The notes under the pieces were generated by a model that saw only the letters and a program-made list of their open reading frames with translations, was not told the origin of the DNA and searched no databases. A DNA stretch of 64,000 bases from Zobellella maritima (GTDB lineage: Bacteria > Pseudomonadota > Gammaproteobacteria > Enterobacterales > Aeromonadaceae). Both the position numbers and the translations under genes were made by a program. Shown in pieces: positions 45,855-56,028 of this stretch (within the stretch, counting starts at the first letter, position 1; every line of letters starts with the position of its first letter). The stretch spans positions 2,294,759-2,358,758 of the forward strand of contig NZ_QCZE01000001.1 in NCBI RefSeq assembly GCF_003075035.1, in the 5' to 3' direction.

Positions 45855-46535
45855 TTAAGCCAGCAGTAGATCCGCCAGCTGAGAAAAATCATCCATTACC
45901 CAATCAGGATCACTCTCGGCGATGGGACGGCCATAGTTATAGCCATAGCTCAGCCCCGCCACCGGCATGCCCGCCGCCTTGGCCGCCAGCACGTCGTTTT
46001 CCGAGTCGCCGACCATCAGGCACTGGCCTGGATCCATGTCGAAATGCGTGCACACATGCAGCAAGGGGGCCGGGCTGGGCTTTTTCTCGGGCAGACAGTC
46101 TCCCCCCAATACCAGTGAAAACAGCTCGCTCATCCCGGCCGCAGCCAGGATGGCGGGCACAAACCGGCTGGGCTTGTTGGTCACTATCGCCAGGATAAAA
46201 CCGGCCCTGTGCAGTCGCCAGAGCACCTCTTGTACTCCGGGATAAAAGACCAGCTGACGATCCGCTACCCGTTCATAGGCGCTGTCGAAGGCCGCCCTGG
46301 CCTGTGCCTGCTCAATATCAGTCGGCTCATAACCGGTTTTTTCACCGGCCAGCAAGGCCCGCCGAACCAAGATATCGGCACCGTTGCCGACCCAGCCGCG
46401 GACCGCCTCGACATTGGCGGGGGCTCGGCCCAATTCAGCCAGCATGGCATTGACCGCCAGATGCAGCTGGGGCACGCTGTCGATCAGGGTACCGTCCAGG
46501 TCAAACTGGATTAATTTAACAGCCGCCTTAACCAT
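45855..46535 (-). CDS. gph: Phosphoglycolate phosphatase
   Basis: 226-residue HAD-family phosphatase that removes 2-phosphoglycolate, for example from DNA repair. Motif [10 protein letters not shown] carries the nucleophile Asp12 and Asp14; motif [22 protein letters not shown] is also present. The gene starts inside the last 8 bases of rpe. Gene order is the standard gammaproteobacterial one. Confidence 0.95.
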   Translation of the reverse strand: MVKAAVKLIQFDLDGTLIDSVPQLHLAVNAMLAELGRAPANVEAVRGWVGNGADILVRRALLAGEKTGYEPTDIEQAQARAAFDSAYERVADRQLVFYPGVQEVLWRLHRAGFILAIVTNKPSRFVPAILAAAGMSELFSLVLGGDCLPEKKPSPAPLLHVCTHFDMDPGQCLMVGDSENDVLAAKAAGMPVAGLSYGYNYGRPIAESDPDWVMDDFSQLADLLLA

Positions 46536-47202
46536 GGGCCCGCGCCAGCTCGTTGCGCATCTGCTCGATCACCGCCTTGTAATCGGGCTTGCCAAAAATA
46601 GCGGAGCCGGCCACAAACATATCGGCACCGGCTTCGGCTATCTCGCGAATATTATCGACCTTGACGCCGCCGTCGATTTCCAGACGGATATCGCGACCGC
46701 TGTCATTGATACGGCGACGAACCTCCCGCAGCTTGTCCAGGGTGGAAGGGATGAAGGACTGGCCGCCAAAGCCGGGATTGACCGACATCAGCAGGATCAC
46801 GTCCAGCTTGTCCATTACATAATCCAGGTAGCGCAGGGAGGTGGCCGGGTTCAGCACCAGACCCGCCTGACAACCGTGCTCCTTGATCAGACTCAGGGTC
46901 CGGTCGATATGGTCCGAGGCTTCGGGATGAAAGGTAATGATGGAAGCACCGGCCTTGGCGAATTCAGGTATCAGGCTGTCCACCGGCTTGACCATCAGAT
47001 GCACGTCTATGGGTGCCGTCACCCCATAGTCCCGCAACGCCTTGCATACCATGGGGCCTATGGTCAGGTTGGGCACATAGTGATTATCCATCACATCAAA
47101 GTGCACCACATCGGCACCGGCGTCCAGTACCCGGTCCACTTCTTCACCCAGACGGGCGAAGTCGGCAGACAGGATGGATGGTGCAATCAGATAGTCTTTC
47201 AT
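46528..47202 (-). CDS. rpe: Ribulose-phosphate 3-epimerase
   Basis: 224-residue TIM-barrel enzyme of the pentose phosphate pathway interconverting ribulose 5-phosphate and xylulose 5-phosphate. Signatures: [47 protein letters not shown] and EIDGGV. It overlaps gph by 8 bases. A 105-base gap separates it from the small DUF2970 gene on the other strand. Confidence 0.97.
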   Translation of the reverse strand: MKDYLIAPSILSADFARLGEEVDRVLDAGADVVHFDVMDNHYVPNLTIGPMVCKALRDYGVTAPIDVHLMVKPVDSLIPEFAKAGASIITFHPEASDHIDRTLSLIKEHGCQAGLVLNPATSLRYLDYVMDKLDVILLMSVNPGFGGQSFIPSTLDKLREVRRRINDSGRDIRLEIDGGVKVDNIREIAEAGADMFVAGSAIFGKPDYKAVIEQMRNELARAHG

Positions 47203-47307
47203 CAGGGATCCCTTAAGCGCAAAAAACGCACCAATTCTACCTCAGCGCACGGTTATTCTCTAGCAAGGCAGCTATGCTGACGCTAACAAGCTGGACAGCG
47301 AGGTCAT

Positions 47308-47487
47308 ATGAGCTGGAAACAGATACTGCAGGCGGTGGCCGCCGCCCTGTTCGGGGTACAGTCGGAGCAGAACCGGCGATTACAGTTCCAGGGCAGTCCC
47401 TGGCCCTATATCTGTATCGGAACGGCCGCCATCGTGCTGCTGGTTATGGCGCTGCTGGCACTGGTAAACTGGGTACTGCCAGGCTAG
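47308..47487 (+). CDS. DUF2970-family small membrane protein
   Basis: 59 residues: MSWKQILQAVAAALFGVQSE, then NRRLQFQGSPWPYICIG, then a membrane helix (AAIVLLVMALLALVNWVL). The amphipathic start, FGVQSEQNRR and the final helix fit DUF2970. GAGG lies 5 bases before the ATG. Its 3' end overlaps the dam 3' end by 44 bases on the opposite strand. Role unknown; inner membrane. Confidence 0.8.
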   Translation: MSWKQILQAVAAALFGVQSEQNRRLQFQGSPWPYICIGTAAIVLLVMALLALVNWVLPG

Positions 47488-48319
47488 CCGATGGCGACTC
47501 CGTCACCTTGTCATGAAACAGCGCCAGCAGCTCATCCACCTTCTTGCGGTTATGGCCATGGCGGCTGATGGTGCGCTTAACCGCCACCACATCCAGCGTC
47601 GCGTCCCGGTACAGTTCCCGGGTCAGGGGGATATCGTGGTTACTGATCAGCACAGGCACCCCCCTGGCCGCGGTTTCTCGTGCCAGACGAGCCAGAATCG
47701 CCTGATCGTCCAGGGTAAAGCCATTGGCCGCGTAGGTGGTAAAACTGGCGGTGGAAGACAGCGGTGCATAGGGCGGATCACAGTAAAACACCTGATCACT
47801 CCGGGCCTGGGCAAACAGCTGATCATACCCCTGGCAGACAAAGGTCGCCTTCTGGGCCTTTTCGGCAAAAAACCACAACTCTTTCTCGGGAAAGTAGGGC
47901 CGCTTGTAGGCGCCGAAAGGCACGTTGAAACCACCTTTTTTGTTATAACGACATAGGCCGTTATAACCATGACGGTTCAGGTATAAAAACAGCAATGCCC
48001 GCCGATGGGGATCCCGCTCCTGATTGAAGGCGGTGCGATAGCCGTAATAAACGCCTTTTTCATTGTTGGCATCAATAAACAACGCCGCCGCATCCCTGAT
48101 GAAGGCGTCGGGGCTCTGCTTCAGCAGCTGATACAGGTTGATCAGATCGGCATTGATATCGGCCAGCAGGTAGGCGTCATAGTCGGAATTCAAAAATACC
48201 GAGCCGGCCCCCACGAAGGGTTCGACCAGCACCCGCCCCTCGGGCAGGCGCCGATTGATATGTTCAATCAGGCCGTACTTGCCGCCGGCCCATTTCAGAA
48301 ATGCCCGCGTTTTAATCAT
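47444..48319 (-). CDS. dam: DNA adenine methyltransferase Dam
   Basis: 291-residue N6-adenine methyltransferase acting at GATC, used in mismatch repair and replication timing. FLKWAGGKY (SAM site), VEPFVGAGSVF and DPPY (residues 181-184) are the catalytic motifs. The C-terminal 20 residues (SPSASLAVPSLPVPAAP) are an extra tail that overlaps the DUF2970 gene. Follows damX by 67 bases. Confidence 0.96.
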   Translation of the reverse strand: MIKTRAFLKWAGGKYGLIEHINRRLPEGRVLVEPFVGAGSVFLNSDYDAYLLADINADLINLYQLLKQSPDAFIRDAAALFIDANNEKGVYYGYRTAFNQERDPHRRALLFLYLNRHGYNGLCRYNKKGGFNVPFGAYKRPYFPEKELWFFAEKAQKATFVCQGYDQLFAQARSDQVFYCDPPYAPLSSTASFTTYAANGFTLDDQAILARLARETAARGVPVLISNHDIPLTRELYRDATLDVVAVKRTISRHGHNRKKVDELLALFHDKVTESPSASLAVPSLPVPAAP

Positions 48320-48386
48320 ATCAAGGCCGTGCCACTAAACTGGGTGCGAAAGGGCACGCATTGTAACCGCAACACAATGGGCATGA

Positions 48387-49121
48387 CTATGGTTTGGCTT
48401 CTTTTTGTACCTGGCCAAAGGTTTTGGGCCAGGGCTTGGCGCTTTGCAGCTCGAAAGGCAGCACGGCCACCGCCCGGCGCGCCTGTTCGGCGCTATCAAA
48501 ATTACCGAATACCAGCACAAACCAGGGCTTGTCGTCGACGGCTTTGGGATAGATCCAGGCCGGCGTCAGGGTGTGCTTCAGCACCAGCTGATCCAATGCG
48601 GCCAGGTTGCGGCCCGCCCTTAATTGCAGGGTGTAACGCTCGGGAGACATATCGCTCAGCAGGCTCATGGCACTGGTATGCATCGCGGCTTGTTCAGCCG
48701 GCTTGACGGAGGACGGAGCCGGTACCAGGACGCGCCCCGTGGTTGGATCCTGCCCCCTTTCCAGCAGGCGCCTGACCACCTTATCTTCGATTACCACCCG
48801 CTCCTTGTCGCTGTCATCCGGCGTTTCCGCCACCAGGGTATCGATCTCGGGAGAGGCAGGTAAGGTCTGCTCGGGCCAGGCCTGCGTCTCGCCGGCTTGA
48901 TCTTGCTGCCCGGTCAGGGAGCGCTGTTCGGGTTGGCGGTTATCGACAGGCTGCTCCCCGCTGGACGCAACCTGCCGGGGTTCGGGGCTGTCCTTGCGAC
49001 CCTGCAGCCCCAGGATCAGGGCAACCAACAGCAGGACAACCACCCCGGTCAGCACCACCTTTACCCACCATCGCTCCAATAGCCGCGTATAACCGCCTTT
49101 ACCCATGTGCCGTTCCGCCAT
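48387..49121 (-). CDS. damX: Short DamX-like SPOR-domain protein
   Basis: 244 residues: a short cytoplasmic start, one membrane helix (WWVKVVLTGVVVLLLVALILGL in part, VVVLLLVALILGL), a low-complexity periplasmic linker rich in Q, E and P, and a C-terminal SPOR domain (YTLQLRAGRNLAALDQLV, WFVLVFGNFDSAEQARRA) that binds denuded glycan strands at the division site. About half the size of other DamX proteins and without an N-terminal ATPase-like domain. Position between aroB and dam supports the name. Confidence 0.85.
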   Translation of the reverse strand: MAERHMGKGGYTRLLERWWVKVVLTGVVVLLLVALILGLQGRKDSPEPRQVASSGEQPVDNRQPEQRSLTGQQDQAGETQAWPEQTLPASPEIDTLVAETPDDSDKERVVIEDKVVRRLLERGQDPTTGRVLVPAPSSVKPAEQAAMHTSAMSLLSDMSPERYTLQLRAGRNLAALDQLVLKHTLTPAWIYPKAVDDKPWFVLVFGNFDSAEQARRAVAVLPFELQSAKPWPKTFGQVQKEAKP

Positions 49122-49244
49122 AGCAATAAGATCCCGTCGAATAAAGAGGGCTCAACAGCTCCCCTGTTGATGACTTACACCATGCTATCAGCAAAACGGA
49201 CATGTTTTCACCCGGAAAGAGGCACTACAATCGACTATGGGGCA

Positions 49245-49274
49245 GGAATAAGACAGCCGCCGTCGGCGGCTGTC
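49245..49274 (-). terminator. Hairpin terminator between aroB and damX
   Basis: Perfect 10-bp stem GACAGCCGCC/GGCGGCTGTC with a 3-base loop, followed on the minus strand by TTATT. Starts 22 bases after the aroB stop. It would separate aroKB from damX-dam. Confidence 0.75.
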
Positions 49275-49295
49275 GGGAGGGAAGGTACCGATCGG

Positions 49296-50372
49296 TTAGC
49301 CTTGGGGGGCAATCACCCGAGATAAGAGCTGTTCGGATACATCGTCGACCATGTGCGCACTGCCGATGCCCTTGGGCAGCACCAGGCGCAAACGGCCGCC
49401 CAATACTTTCTTGTCTCGTAGCATATGAGGCAGATACTGAGACAGCGACATGGTTCCTGGTCCCTGGGTTGGCAGATGAGCCTTGATCAGCAAGGCTTCA
49501 ACCCGGGCCAGCTCCTGGGCAGTCATCTCCCCCCGCAGGAGCGCGGTGTGGCAGGCCTGCATCATGCCGGCAGCGACCGCTTCACCGTGCAACCAGTTGC
49601 CGTAGCCCATCTCCGCTTCTATCGCGTGGCCAAAGGTATGGCCCAGGTTGAGCAAGGCCCGCACCCCCTGTTCCCGCTCGTCACAGGCCACCACCTCGGC
49701 CTTGATTTCACAACAACGACGGATGGCATAGGCCAGGGCGTCCGCGTCCAGCCGCTGCAGACGCTGGATATTGTTTTCCAGCCAACAGAAGAACACCTGA
49801 TCCCAGATGATGCCGTATTTGATCACCTCGGCCATGCCGGCGGCAAATTCCCGTTCGGGCAGGGTCTGCAGACACAGGGTATCGATCAACACCAGCTCGG
49901 GTTGATAGAAAGCCCCTATCATGTTTTTGCCAAGGGGATGGTTAACGGCGGTCTTGCCACCCACAGAGGAATCGACCTGGGCCAGCAAGCTGGTGGGAAC
50001 CTGTATAAATGGTACCCCCCGCTGATAACAGGCGGCGGCAAAACCGGTCAGATCACCGATAACTCCGCCCCCCAGGGCTACCAGGGTGGTGTCCCGACCA
50101 TGATTGCCGGCCAGCAGATGCCCCATTACCTGGTTGAAGGTCTCCAGGGTCTTGAATTGCTCGCCATCGGGCAGCACCAGGGTATCCACAGGCAGAGGGG
50201 CCAGAGCGGCTACCAGGGTATCGAGGTAGAGGGGCGCCAGCAGCTCGTTGGTCACCACCAGCACCTTGCCCCCCTTGACGGCACCACGCAGGAGCTCGCC
50301 CTGCTCAAGTAATCCTTCGGCAATAATAATGGGGTAGCTGCGCTCCCCCAGGTTGACCGTTAACCTTTCCAT
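49296..50372 (-). CDS. aroB: 3-Dehydroquinate synthase
   Basis: 358-residue NAD- and metal-dependent enzyme of the shikimate pathway, second step. Key segments: [31 protein letters not shown] (in part [13 protein letters not shown]), [21 protein letters not shown] and [11 protein letters not shown] with metal-binding His residues. Starts 14 bases after aroK. Confidence 0.97.
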   Translation of the reverse strand: MERLTVNLGERSYPIIIAEGLLEQGELLRGAVKGGKVLVVTNELLAPLYLDTLVAALAPLPVDTLVLPDGEQFKTLETFNQVMGHLLAGNHGRDTTLVALGGGVIGDLTGFAAACYQRGVPFIQVPTSLLAQVDSSVGGKTAVNHPLGKNMIGAFYQPELVLIDTLCLQTLPEREFAAGMAEVIKYGIIWDQVFFCWLENNIQRLQRLDADALAYAIRRCCEIKAEVVACDEREQGVRALLNLGHTFGHAIEAEMGYGNWLHGEAVAAGMMQACHTALLRGEMTAQELARVEALLIKAHLPTQGPGTMSLSQYLPHMLRDKKVLGGRLRLVLPKGIGSAHMVDDVSEQLLSRVIAPQG

Positions 50373-50386
50373 GGGTCTCCTGCCTG

Positions 50387-50905
50387 TTACAGGCCGATCA
50401 GTTCAACGATCTGGTTTGCGACCAGCTTGGCGCTCTGTTCGTCGGTGCGCACCACATAATCGGCAATTTCCAGATACAATTCATTGCGTTCTTCCGCCAG
50501 GCGTTCCAGCACCTGACGAGGCGGTTCTTCGGTTTGCAGCAAGGGGCGACGCTTGTCTTTTTGTACCCGATTCAGCTGCTTGTCGACCGTGGTCTCCAGA
50601 TACACCACAATGCCTCTGGCAGACAGGCGGTTACGGCTTTCCTTGCTGATCACAGCACCGCCACCCGTGGCCAGTACTATGCCCTGCAGCTCGCTCAGCT
50701 CGTTGATGACCTTTTCTTCACGCTGGCGGAAGCCGTCTTCGCCTTCGACATCAAACACCCAGCTGATATCGGCACCGGTACGGCGCTCGATCTCATGATC
50801 GGAGTCATAAAACTCCATGTGCAGTTGCTGCGCCAGGTATTTACCGATGGTGCTCTTGCCCGCACCCATAGGCCCTACAAGGAAGATATTGCGTTTCTCA
50901 GCCAT
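50387..50905 (-). CDS. aroK: Shikimate kinase I
   Basis: 172-residue kinase phosphorylating shikimate. P-loop GPMGAGKST at 11-19, DSDHEIE, and the lid region [11 protein letters not shown] are present. The start [11 protein letters not shown] is the family start; a longer frame lacks support. Followed 14 bases on by aroB, and preceded by pilQ in the same direction. Confidence 0.97.
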   Translation of the reverse strand: MAEKRNIFLVGPMGAGKSTIGKYLAQQLHMEFYDSDHEIERRTGADISWVFDVEGEDGFRQREEKVINELSELQGIVLATGGGAVISKESRNRLSARGIVVYLETTVDKQLNRVQKDKRRPLLQTEEPPRQVLERLAEERNELYLEIADYVVRTDEQSAKLVANQIVELIGL

Positions 50906-51070
50906 GTTATTCGAAATTCTCACAAACAAATGCACCCCACGAACACCGCAGGGTAGACGATGATGAACCCTTTACTTTCTGAAATTGGACGCCGGATTAT
51001 CGCAACTGAGTCGGTCGCTGGCAAGGCCAAAGCCAATCCCCGGCCAGATTGCCGGAGATCGGTAGCGGAT

Positions 51071-53098
51071 TCAGATGCTATCGTGGGCGATGCGCGGGGT
51101 TACAAAAATAATCAGCTCGCGCTTGGTATTGCTGTCCCGGGTCGTCTTGAACAGGTGGCCCATCACCGGGATATCGCCCAGCACCGGCACCTTGGTCACG
51201 TTACGCAAGACATTCTGCTGGAAGATCCCCCCCAGTACCAGGGTTTCACCATCGTTGACCAGCACCTGGGTGTTTATCGACTGGGTATTGATGGCGACCG
51301 CACTGCCGCCGCCGGCCTGCGGAACCACATCGCCGAGCGAGTCCTGGGTCACGGTCAGATCCAGCACAACCCGATTATCGGGGGTGATCTGCGGGGTAAC
51401 CTTGAGGCTCAACAACGCATCGGCAAACTCCACCGATGTACCGCTATCCCCTACAGAGGTATAGGGAATTTGTGTGCCTTGCTCGATCAAGGCCTGTTTC
51501 TGGTTGGAGGTGGTAACCCGGGGGCTGGCGATAATCTCGGCCTTGTTTTCCCGTTCCAGCGCCGACAACTCCAGATCCAGGATGCGCCCGCCACCCAGTT
51601 TGGCAACCTGGAAGGCAATATTGCCCCCGCCCGTCACCGGCAGGTTTACATTCAGTGAGGTATCCGGATCACCATTCGCGGCGGCCTGCAATCCCTCCAG
51701 GGTACCACTGACAGATTGCTGGTTACGCCCACTGCTGCTGTCGTTGCTGTAACCCCAGCGCACGCCAAAGGCTTCTTCAAAACCGTCGTCAATGGTAACC
51801 ATGCGCGCTTCGATAACCACCTGTTTGATGGGAATATCCAGCAGCTGCAGCATGCGGCGGATTTGTTGTATGCTCTCGGCAGTATCCTTGATAATCAGGG
51901 TATTGGTCCTGTCATCGACACTGACCGCTCCCCGTTCACTGAGCAGGCGGGTGCTGTCACTGGTCAACACCGCCTGGATATCGGTGGCCTTGGCATAATT
52001 CACCTGCAGGAATTCGGTGACCAGCGGCGCCAGCACCTCCTGAGCCTGGCGATTTTCCAGCTGTTGCTGTTCCTGGGCGGCCAGCTCCGCCGCCGGGGCA
52101 ATCAACAGCACATTGCCTTCCAGCCGCTTATCCAGCCCGCGTACCTGCAGGACCATATCCAGCGCCTGCTCCCAGGGCACGCCGTCGAGGCGCAGGGTCA
52201 GGTTGCCCTGCACCGAATCCGTGGTCACCAGGTTGAAGTTGTTGAAGTCGGCGATCAACTGTAATACGGTCCGTACCGGAATATCCTGAAAATTCATTGA
52301 GATGGGTTTGCCCCTATATCGCCGCTCTCCCTTCGCCGGCGCATTCGACGAGACGCTGGCTGGCTGGGCGACTTCCAGCATAAACAGGCGACCGGACTGA
52401 TCGTACTGGTATTTGAAAGGTCCCTTGGTTTCCAGTGTCAACAGGGTACCGTCCTTGTCCCGGGTGCTGGTTATCCTGCTGACCAGGGTGGCAAAATCAT
52501 TGACATCCATCACCCGCAGCAACTCATCGGGAATATGGGTATTGTGGAAGCGGGCAAGCAGCCGGTTCCCCTGCACCTGCATATCCACGGCCGCCGTGAC
52601 GTTGTCCAGATTGACCAACAACTGGCCCTGGCCGTCCCGCCCGCGCTTGAAGTCCAGGCCGGTCACCGCATTGATGGCTCCGGACGGCAGCCGTTTACCC
52701 TGGCTGGTATTGCTGGCCGTCCCCGTGATCAAGCGCAGCTGTTTACCTTCGGTCACCAACCGATAAGGCATCGATTCGCTCAAGGACACCGCCACCTCCA
52801 GATGGGAGCCGGTCCGGCGCACCGCCAGCTGTTCCACCCCCTGGCGTTCGATGGGAATCTGGTTGTCGGACAGCTGGGAGAAAGCATCGGGGATCTGTAA
52901 CAAAATGCGATCCGGATCCGTCTGCTGCTGATCCTTGACCCCGATGGGGGGCGCATCAAACGCCATTTCCAGCACCAGCTGCCGGCCCAGCAAGGGATTA
53001 ACCCTGATGTTTTCCAGGGTGAGCGCCTGCGCCTGGCTCACCGACAGCAAGATGCAAGCCAGCGATCCCGCCAGCCCAATTCCGAGGTTTCTCATCAT
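51071..53098 (-). CDS. pilQ: Type IV pilus secretin PilQ
   Basis: 675 residues from ATG 53098 (GGGGAG upstream). Signal peptide (IGLAGSLACILLSVSQAQA), two AMIN domains (about 25-200) that bind peptidoglycan, an STN/N0 domain (YRGKPISMNFQDIPVRTVLQ in part), and the C-terminal secretin domain (VVIEARMVTIDDGFEEAFGVRWG in part, LVLGGIFQ). Outer-membrane pore for type IV pili and twitching. Final gene of pilMNOPQ. Confidence 0.96.
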   Translation of the reverse strand: MMRNLGIGLAGSLACILLSVSQAQALTLENIRVNPLLGRQLVLEMAFDAPPIGVKDQQQTDPDRILLQIPDAFSQLSDNQIPIERQGVEQLAVRRTGSHLEVAVSLSESMPYRLVTEGKQLRLITGTASNTSQGKRLPSGAINAVTGLDFKRGRDGQGQLLVNLDNVTAAVDMQVQGNRLLARFHNTHIPDELLRVMDVNDFATLVSRITSTRDKDGTLLTLETKGPFKYQYDQSGRLFMLEVAQPASVSSNAPAKGERRYRGKPISMNFQDIPVRTVLQLIADFNNFNLVTTDSVQGNLTLRLDGVPWEQALDMVLQVRGLDKRLEGNVLLIAPAAELAAQEQQQLENRQAQEVLAPLVTEFLQVNYAKATDIQAVLTSDSTRLLSERGAVSVDDRTNTLIIKDTAESIQQIRRMLQLLDIPIKQVVIEARMVTIDDGFEEAFGVRWGYSNDSSSGRNQQSVSGTLEGLQAAANGDPDTSLNVNLPVTGGGNIAFQVAKLGGGRILDLELSALERENKAEIIASPRVTTSNQKQALIEQGTQIPYTSVGDSGTSVEFADALLSLKVTPQITPDNRVVLDLTVTQDSLGDVVPQAGGGSAVAINTQSINTQVLVNDGETLVLGGIFQQNVLRNVTKVPVLGDIPVMGHLFKTTRDSNTKRELIIFVTPRIAHDSI

Positions 53099-53130
53099 AA
53101 CGCACTCCCCTGTGCCGTTCTGTTTTATTG

Positions 53131-53649
53131 TTATCCGCCTTTGGACAAGGTCAGTTGTGTCACCCTGGGTTGCCAACACCCCTTACCATCGGGAATATAT
53201 TCTGTCAGGGTCAGCTCTTCGTTGTTGATGTCCGTAACTTTTCCGTTATACAGACCCAGGTGGTGACCTACACCGACTTGGTGGGTCACGCCGTCCTGAG
53301 TACGGACCAGCCCCCATAAACTCCGGCCATCCCCCAGGGTGCCCCGCAGCGACAGGTTGTCCAGGGAGTACTGTTCCAGCAGCTCTTTTTTACGCTCGGT
53401 ATCCAGGGGATCACAGGTTTGATTGCGGGCAACCTGCTCCACCATTTCCTCCGGTTGCGGTTGGGCAAAAGGACTGCGTTCACTCACCGAACGATAAGGT
53501 TCGGGCACAAACTCCGCCGTGTCCGGCAAGGGTTCGGGCGGATTGCTCGGCCGCGCCTTGACCTCGGCAACATATACTCTCAGATCGCTGTCCTCATCAC
53601 TGCATGCGCTCACCAATAGCAGCAGGACGGGTAGCAACAGGTTTTTCAT
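53131..53649 (-). CDS. pilP: Type IV pilus lipoprotein PilP
   Basis: 172-residue lipoprotein with lipobox LVSAC (Cys16). It links PilNO to the secretin. YSLDNLSLRGTLG and HQVGVGHHLGLYNGKVTDIN are the conserved beta domain that binds PilQ. Overlaps pilO by four bases. Confidence 0.94.
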   Translation of the reverse strand: MKNLLLPVLLLLVSACSDEDSDLRVYVAEVKARPSNPPEPLPDTAEFVPEPYRSVSERSPFAQPQPEEMVEQVARNQTCDPLDTERKKELLEQYSLDNLSLRGTLGDGRSLWGLVRTQDGVTHQVGVGHHLGLYNGKVTDINNEELTLTEYIPDGKGCWQPRVTQLTLSKGG

Positions 53650-54236
53650 GGCGCCTCCTGCTTACTGTATTTGTAGGTTTTGGCCAGCATGCTCATGTTT
53701 AGCCGTTCGTTACCGGCCCGGGAGACATCAAAGCTGTCAATCACCACAATACGCGGCAAGGCGGCGATATCGGCAGCGAAACGGCCCAACTGATGATAGT
53801 CTCCGCTTACAATGATGCGCATGGGCAGCTCGGTCGTAAAATCATTGGGCTTTTCCGACTCCCAGTTGATCCGCTGCAGCTGCAGGCCATTGTCGGTGGC
53901 GATAAAACTGATGTCATCCAGCAGACCGGCAACCTCCAGGCCATTGGGCAGTTTTTTCAATTGTTCCGTCAACTGCTCCTCCAGCTCGGCCACCTGCTTC
54001 TCGTATTCCGGCAGCAGCACCGCCAGCCTGGCCTTTTCTTCAAATACTTCCTTCAGCTTGATTTCCTGGGCGCGGGCCTGCTCCAACCCCTTGAGGCTGT
54101 CGCTGATAAACAGGTAACTGAAGCCCGCCGACACCAGACCACACATGATCAGGATGGCGATGATCCTGGCGGCCCTGGGCCACTGCCCAATATTGTCGAA
54201 GTCCAGTTCCAGTTCATTGATATTCTGCCAGTTCAT
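53646..54236 (-). CDS. pilO: Type IV pilus alignment protein PilO
   Basis: 196 residues: one membrane helix (IIAILIMCGLVSAGFSYLF), a coiled coil (about 55-100) and a ferredoxin-like periplasmic domain. Pairs with PilN. GLQLQRINWESEKPNDF and PRIVVIDSFDVSR fit. Overlaps pilN and pilP by four bases each. Confidence 0.94.
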   Translation of the reverse strand: MNWQNINELELDFDNIGQWPRAARIIAILIMCGLVSAGFSYLFISDSLKGLEQARAQEIKLKEVFEEKARLAVLLPEYEKQVAELEEQLTEQLKKLPNGLEVAGLLDDISFIATDNGLQLQRINWESEKPNDFTTELPMRIIVSGDYHQLGRFAADIAALPRIVVIDSFDVSRAGNERLNMSMLAKTYKYSKQEAP

Positions 54237-54793
54237 TCGGCTACCTCCTGCCTATTGTCCGCCATCTGAAACAACATGGAGAACTGATTCAGGATCATAG
54301 GCTGAGTATCGCTGGCAAAGATGGTGCTAATCATGGGATCAGCCAGCCAGTCGCTGTCTTCAATCTGGCGAATCATGCTGGCCACCCGGTTATAGGCTTC
54401 GGTCTTACCGACCACATCGATACGCTCTTGCTCCACCTTCAACGAACTCAGGTAGACACCGGGGGGGACCAGCTCCGGCATCTCATTGAACAATCGCACC
54501 GACAAATTGCGCCTCTGCTGTAAACCGGCAATCAGTTGCATGCGTTCCAGAATTTGTTCTCGCTGAGTCTTGATCAGGTTGATCTGTCCCAACACCACAT
54601 CCAGCTTGACCGTCTCGTTCTGCAGAAATTGATTACGCGCCTGCTGTTTGTCTATCAGCTTGATGATCCACAGGTTGATCCCCACCATCAGGGTCAAGGC
54701 GCACAACGCCGATATCGCCAGAATGAGCCAGAACTGTTTTTTTTGCTGGGCGCGAACCGCATCGCGCCAGGGCAAGAGGTTTATATTGGACAT
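54233..54793 (-). CDS. pilN: Type IV pilus alignment protein PilN
   Basis: 186 residues. The N-terminal INLLPWRD is the PilM-binding tail; then a membrane helix (FWLILAISALCALTLMVGI) and a coiled, PilO-like domain. Overlaps pilM by 13 bases. Confidence 0.95.
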   Translation of the reverse strand: MSNINLLPWRDAVRAQQKKQFWLILAISALCALTLMVGINLWIIKLIDKQQARNQFLQNETVKLDVVLGQINLIKTQREQILERMQLIAGLQQRRNLSVRLFNEMPELVPPGVYLSSLKVEQERIDVVGKTEAYNRVASMIRQIEDSDWLADPMISTIFASDTQPMILNQFSMLFQMADNRQEVAE

Positions 54794-55845
54794 GGCGTAT
54801 AGCTCCTCAGGGCCAGACCCAGTGCCGTCATGTAGGCTGCGCCCGTAATGCCACCGGATTCCTTGCCATTGAACAGGGAGACAAAATCCGGTTGAATAAC
54901 CGGCATACCCAGTTCCTGGCGTAGTACGTCCGTCAACCCGGGCAGCAAGCTGCCGCCCCCGCTCAAGACCAGCCCCTGGGGCGCCTTCTTACCTGAGCTG
55001 CTGCAAAAAAGCTGAATATTTCGGCGAACATGCTGCAGTATCGCGTTGATATGCTGCTGCTCTATATCGTATCTCACCACCTCGGGAAGGCCGTTATTGA
55101 GCTTGGCCTGCTCGACCTCTTCCAGCGACAACTCGCTTATCTTGGCCAGCTCCCGGGTAAAGTGGGCACCGCCAAAATTCTGCAAGCGGTTATAGATGAT
55201 TTCGTCTCCATCCATCACTGCAAAAGTCAGGCACTCGCTGCCGATATCGACCAGGGCCAGGACCCGTACCCGGGGGTCTTCCATATCCAGACAGACCTTG
55301 ACGGCACGCGCCAGGGCGTGCACGCCTATATCTACTACCTTGGTTTGCCAGCCGGCCTCCTCCAGGGCGGAGATGCGGGTACCTATGTTGTCGGTGCGCG
55401 CCGCGCTCAGCAATATGTCTTCCCGTTCCGGCAGGGCGCTGTCCGGCCCCAGGCTTTCATAGTCGATACTGATTTCATCAAGTGGGAAGGGAATATGCTG
55501 CTCCGCCTCGGCCAGCACCTGATTTTCCAGCTCTTCGACACTCAGGTTACGGGGCACCAGTATCACCTTGGTAATGACACTGCTGCCACTCACGGCCGTA
55601 GCCACCTTATCGTAACGGCAATCGAGCTGGCGCCTGAGCTGCTTGAGGGCAACTCCGATTTGCTCGGCGTCCTGAATCTGATGATCGACCAGGCTGCCCT
55701 TGGGGGTAGGAACGGAGCCGATGGCCTCGAGCTGATAGTGGCCGGGACGCCCCTTGAGCGCCACCGCCTTGATATGACTGGTACCAAAATCGATACCTAC
55801 CAGCCACTGGGTATTCTTGTCTTTCGATAGACTCAACATAGGCAT
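54781..55845 (-). CDS. pilM: Type IV pilus actin-like protein PilM
   Basis: 354-residue cytoplasmic FtsA-like ATPase that caps the PilN tail. VGIDFGTSHIKAV (phosphate 1), VDIGSECLTFAVMDG (phosphate 2) and VLSGGGSLLPGLTDVL are the actin-fold motifs. First gene of pilMNOPQ, divergent from mrcA with a 183-base spacer. Confidence 0.96.
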   Translation of the reverse strand: MPMLSLSKDKNTQWLVGIDFGTSHIKAVALKGRPGHYQLEAIGSVPTPKGSLVDHQIQDAEQIGVALKQLRRQLDCRYDKVATAVSGSSVITKVILVPRNLSVEELENQVLAEAEQHIPFPLDEISIDYESLGPDSALPEREDILLSAARTDNIGTRISALEEAGWQTKVVDIGVHALARAVKVCLDMEDPRVRVLALVDIGSECLTFAVMDGDEIIYNRLQNFGGAHFTRELAKISELSLEEVEQAKLNNGLPEVVRYDIEQQHINAILQHVRRNIQLFCSSSGKKAPQGLVLSGGGSLLPGLTDVLRQELGMPVIQPDFVSLFNGKESGGITGAAYMTALGLALRSYTPCPI

Positions 55846-55952
55846 CCATGCGTTTGTTGTGACGGGTATGGGTAAGGATAGGCAGACCCAATCGGATTTG
55901 CAGTAAATTATTTAATAAAAACAAAGCGCTCGAACAAGCCCCCATCCACACG

Positions 55953-55992
55953 ATATACTTGCACACTACCGAACAAAAATATACTTGCACAC
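55953..55992. repeat. Direct repeat in the pilM/mrcA spacer
   Basis: ATATACTTGCACAC occurs twice exactly (55953-55966 and 55979-55992), 26 bases apart, about 2.5 helix turns. The second copy ends 36 bases before the mrcA start. May be paired protein-binding sites or a small duplication carrying promoter parts. Confidence 0.6.
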
Positions 55993-56028
55993 CATTGATC
56001 CACAAATAGTTTATTGGGTTAGCAACTA

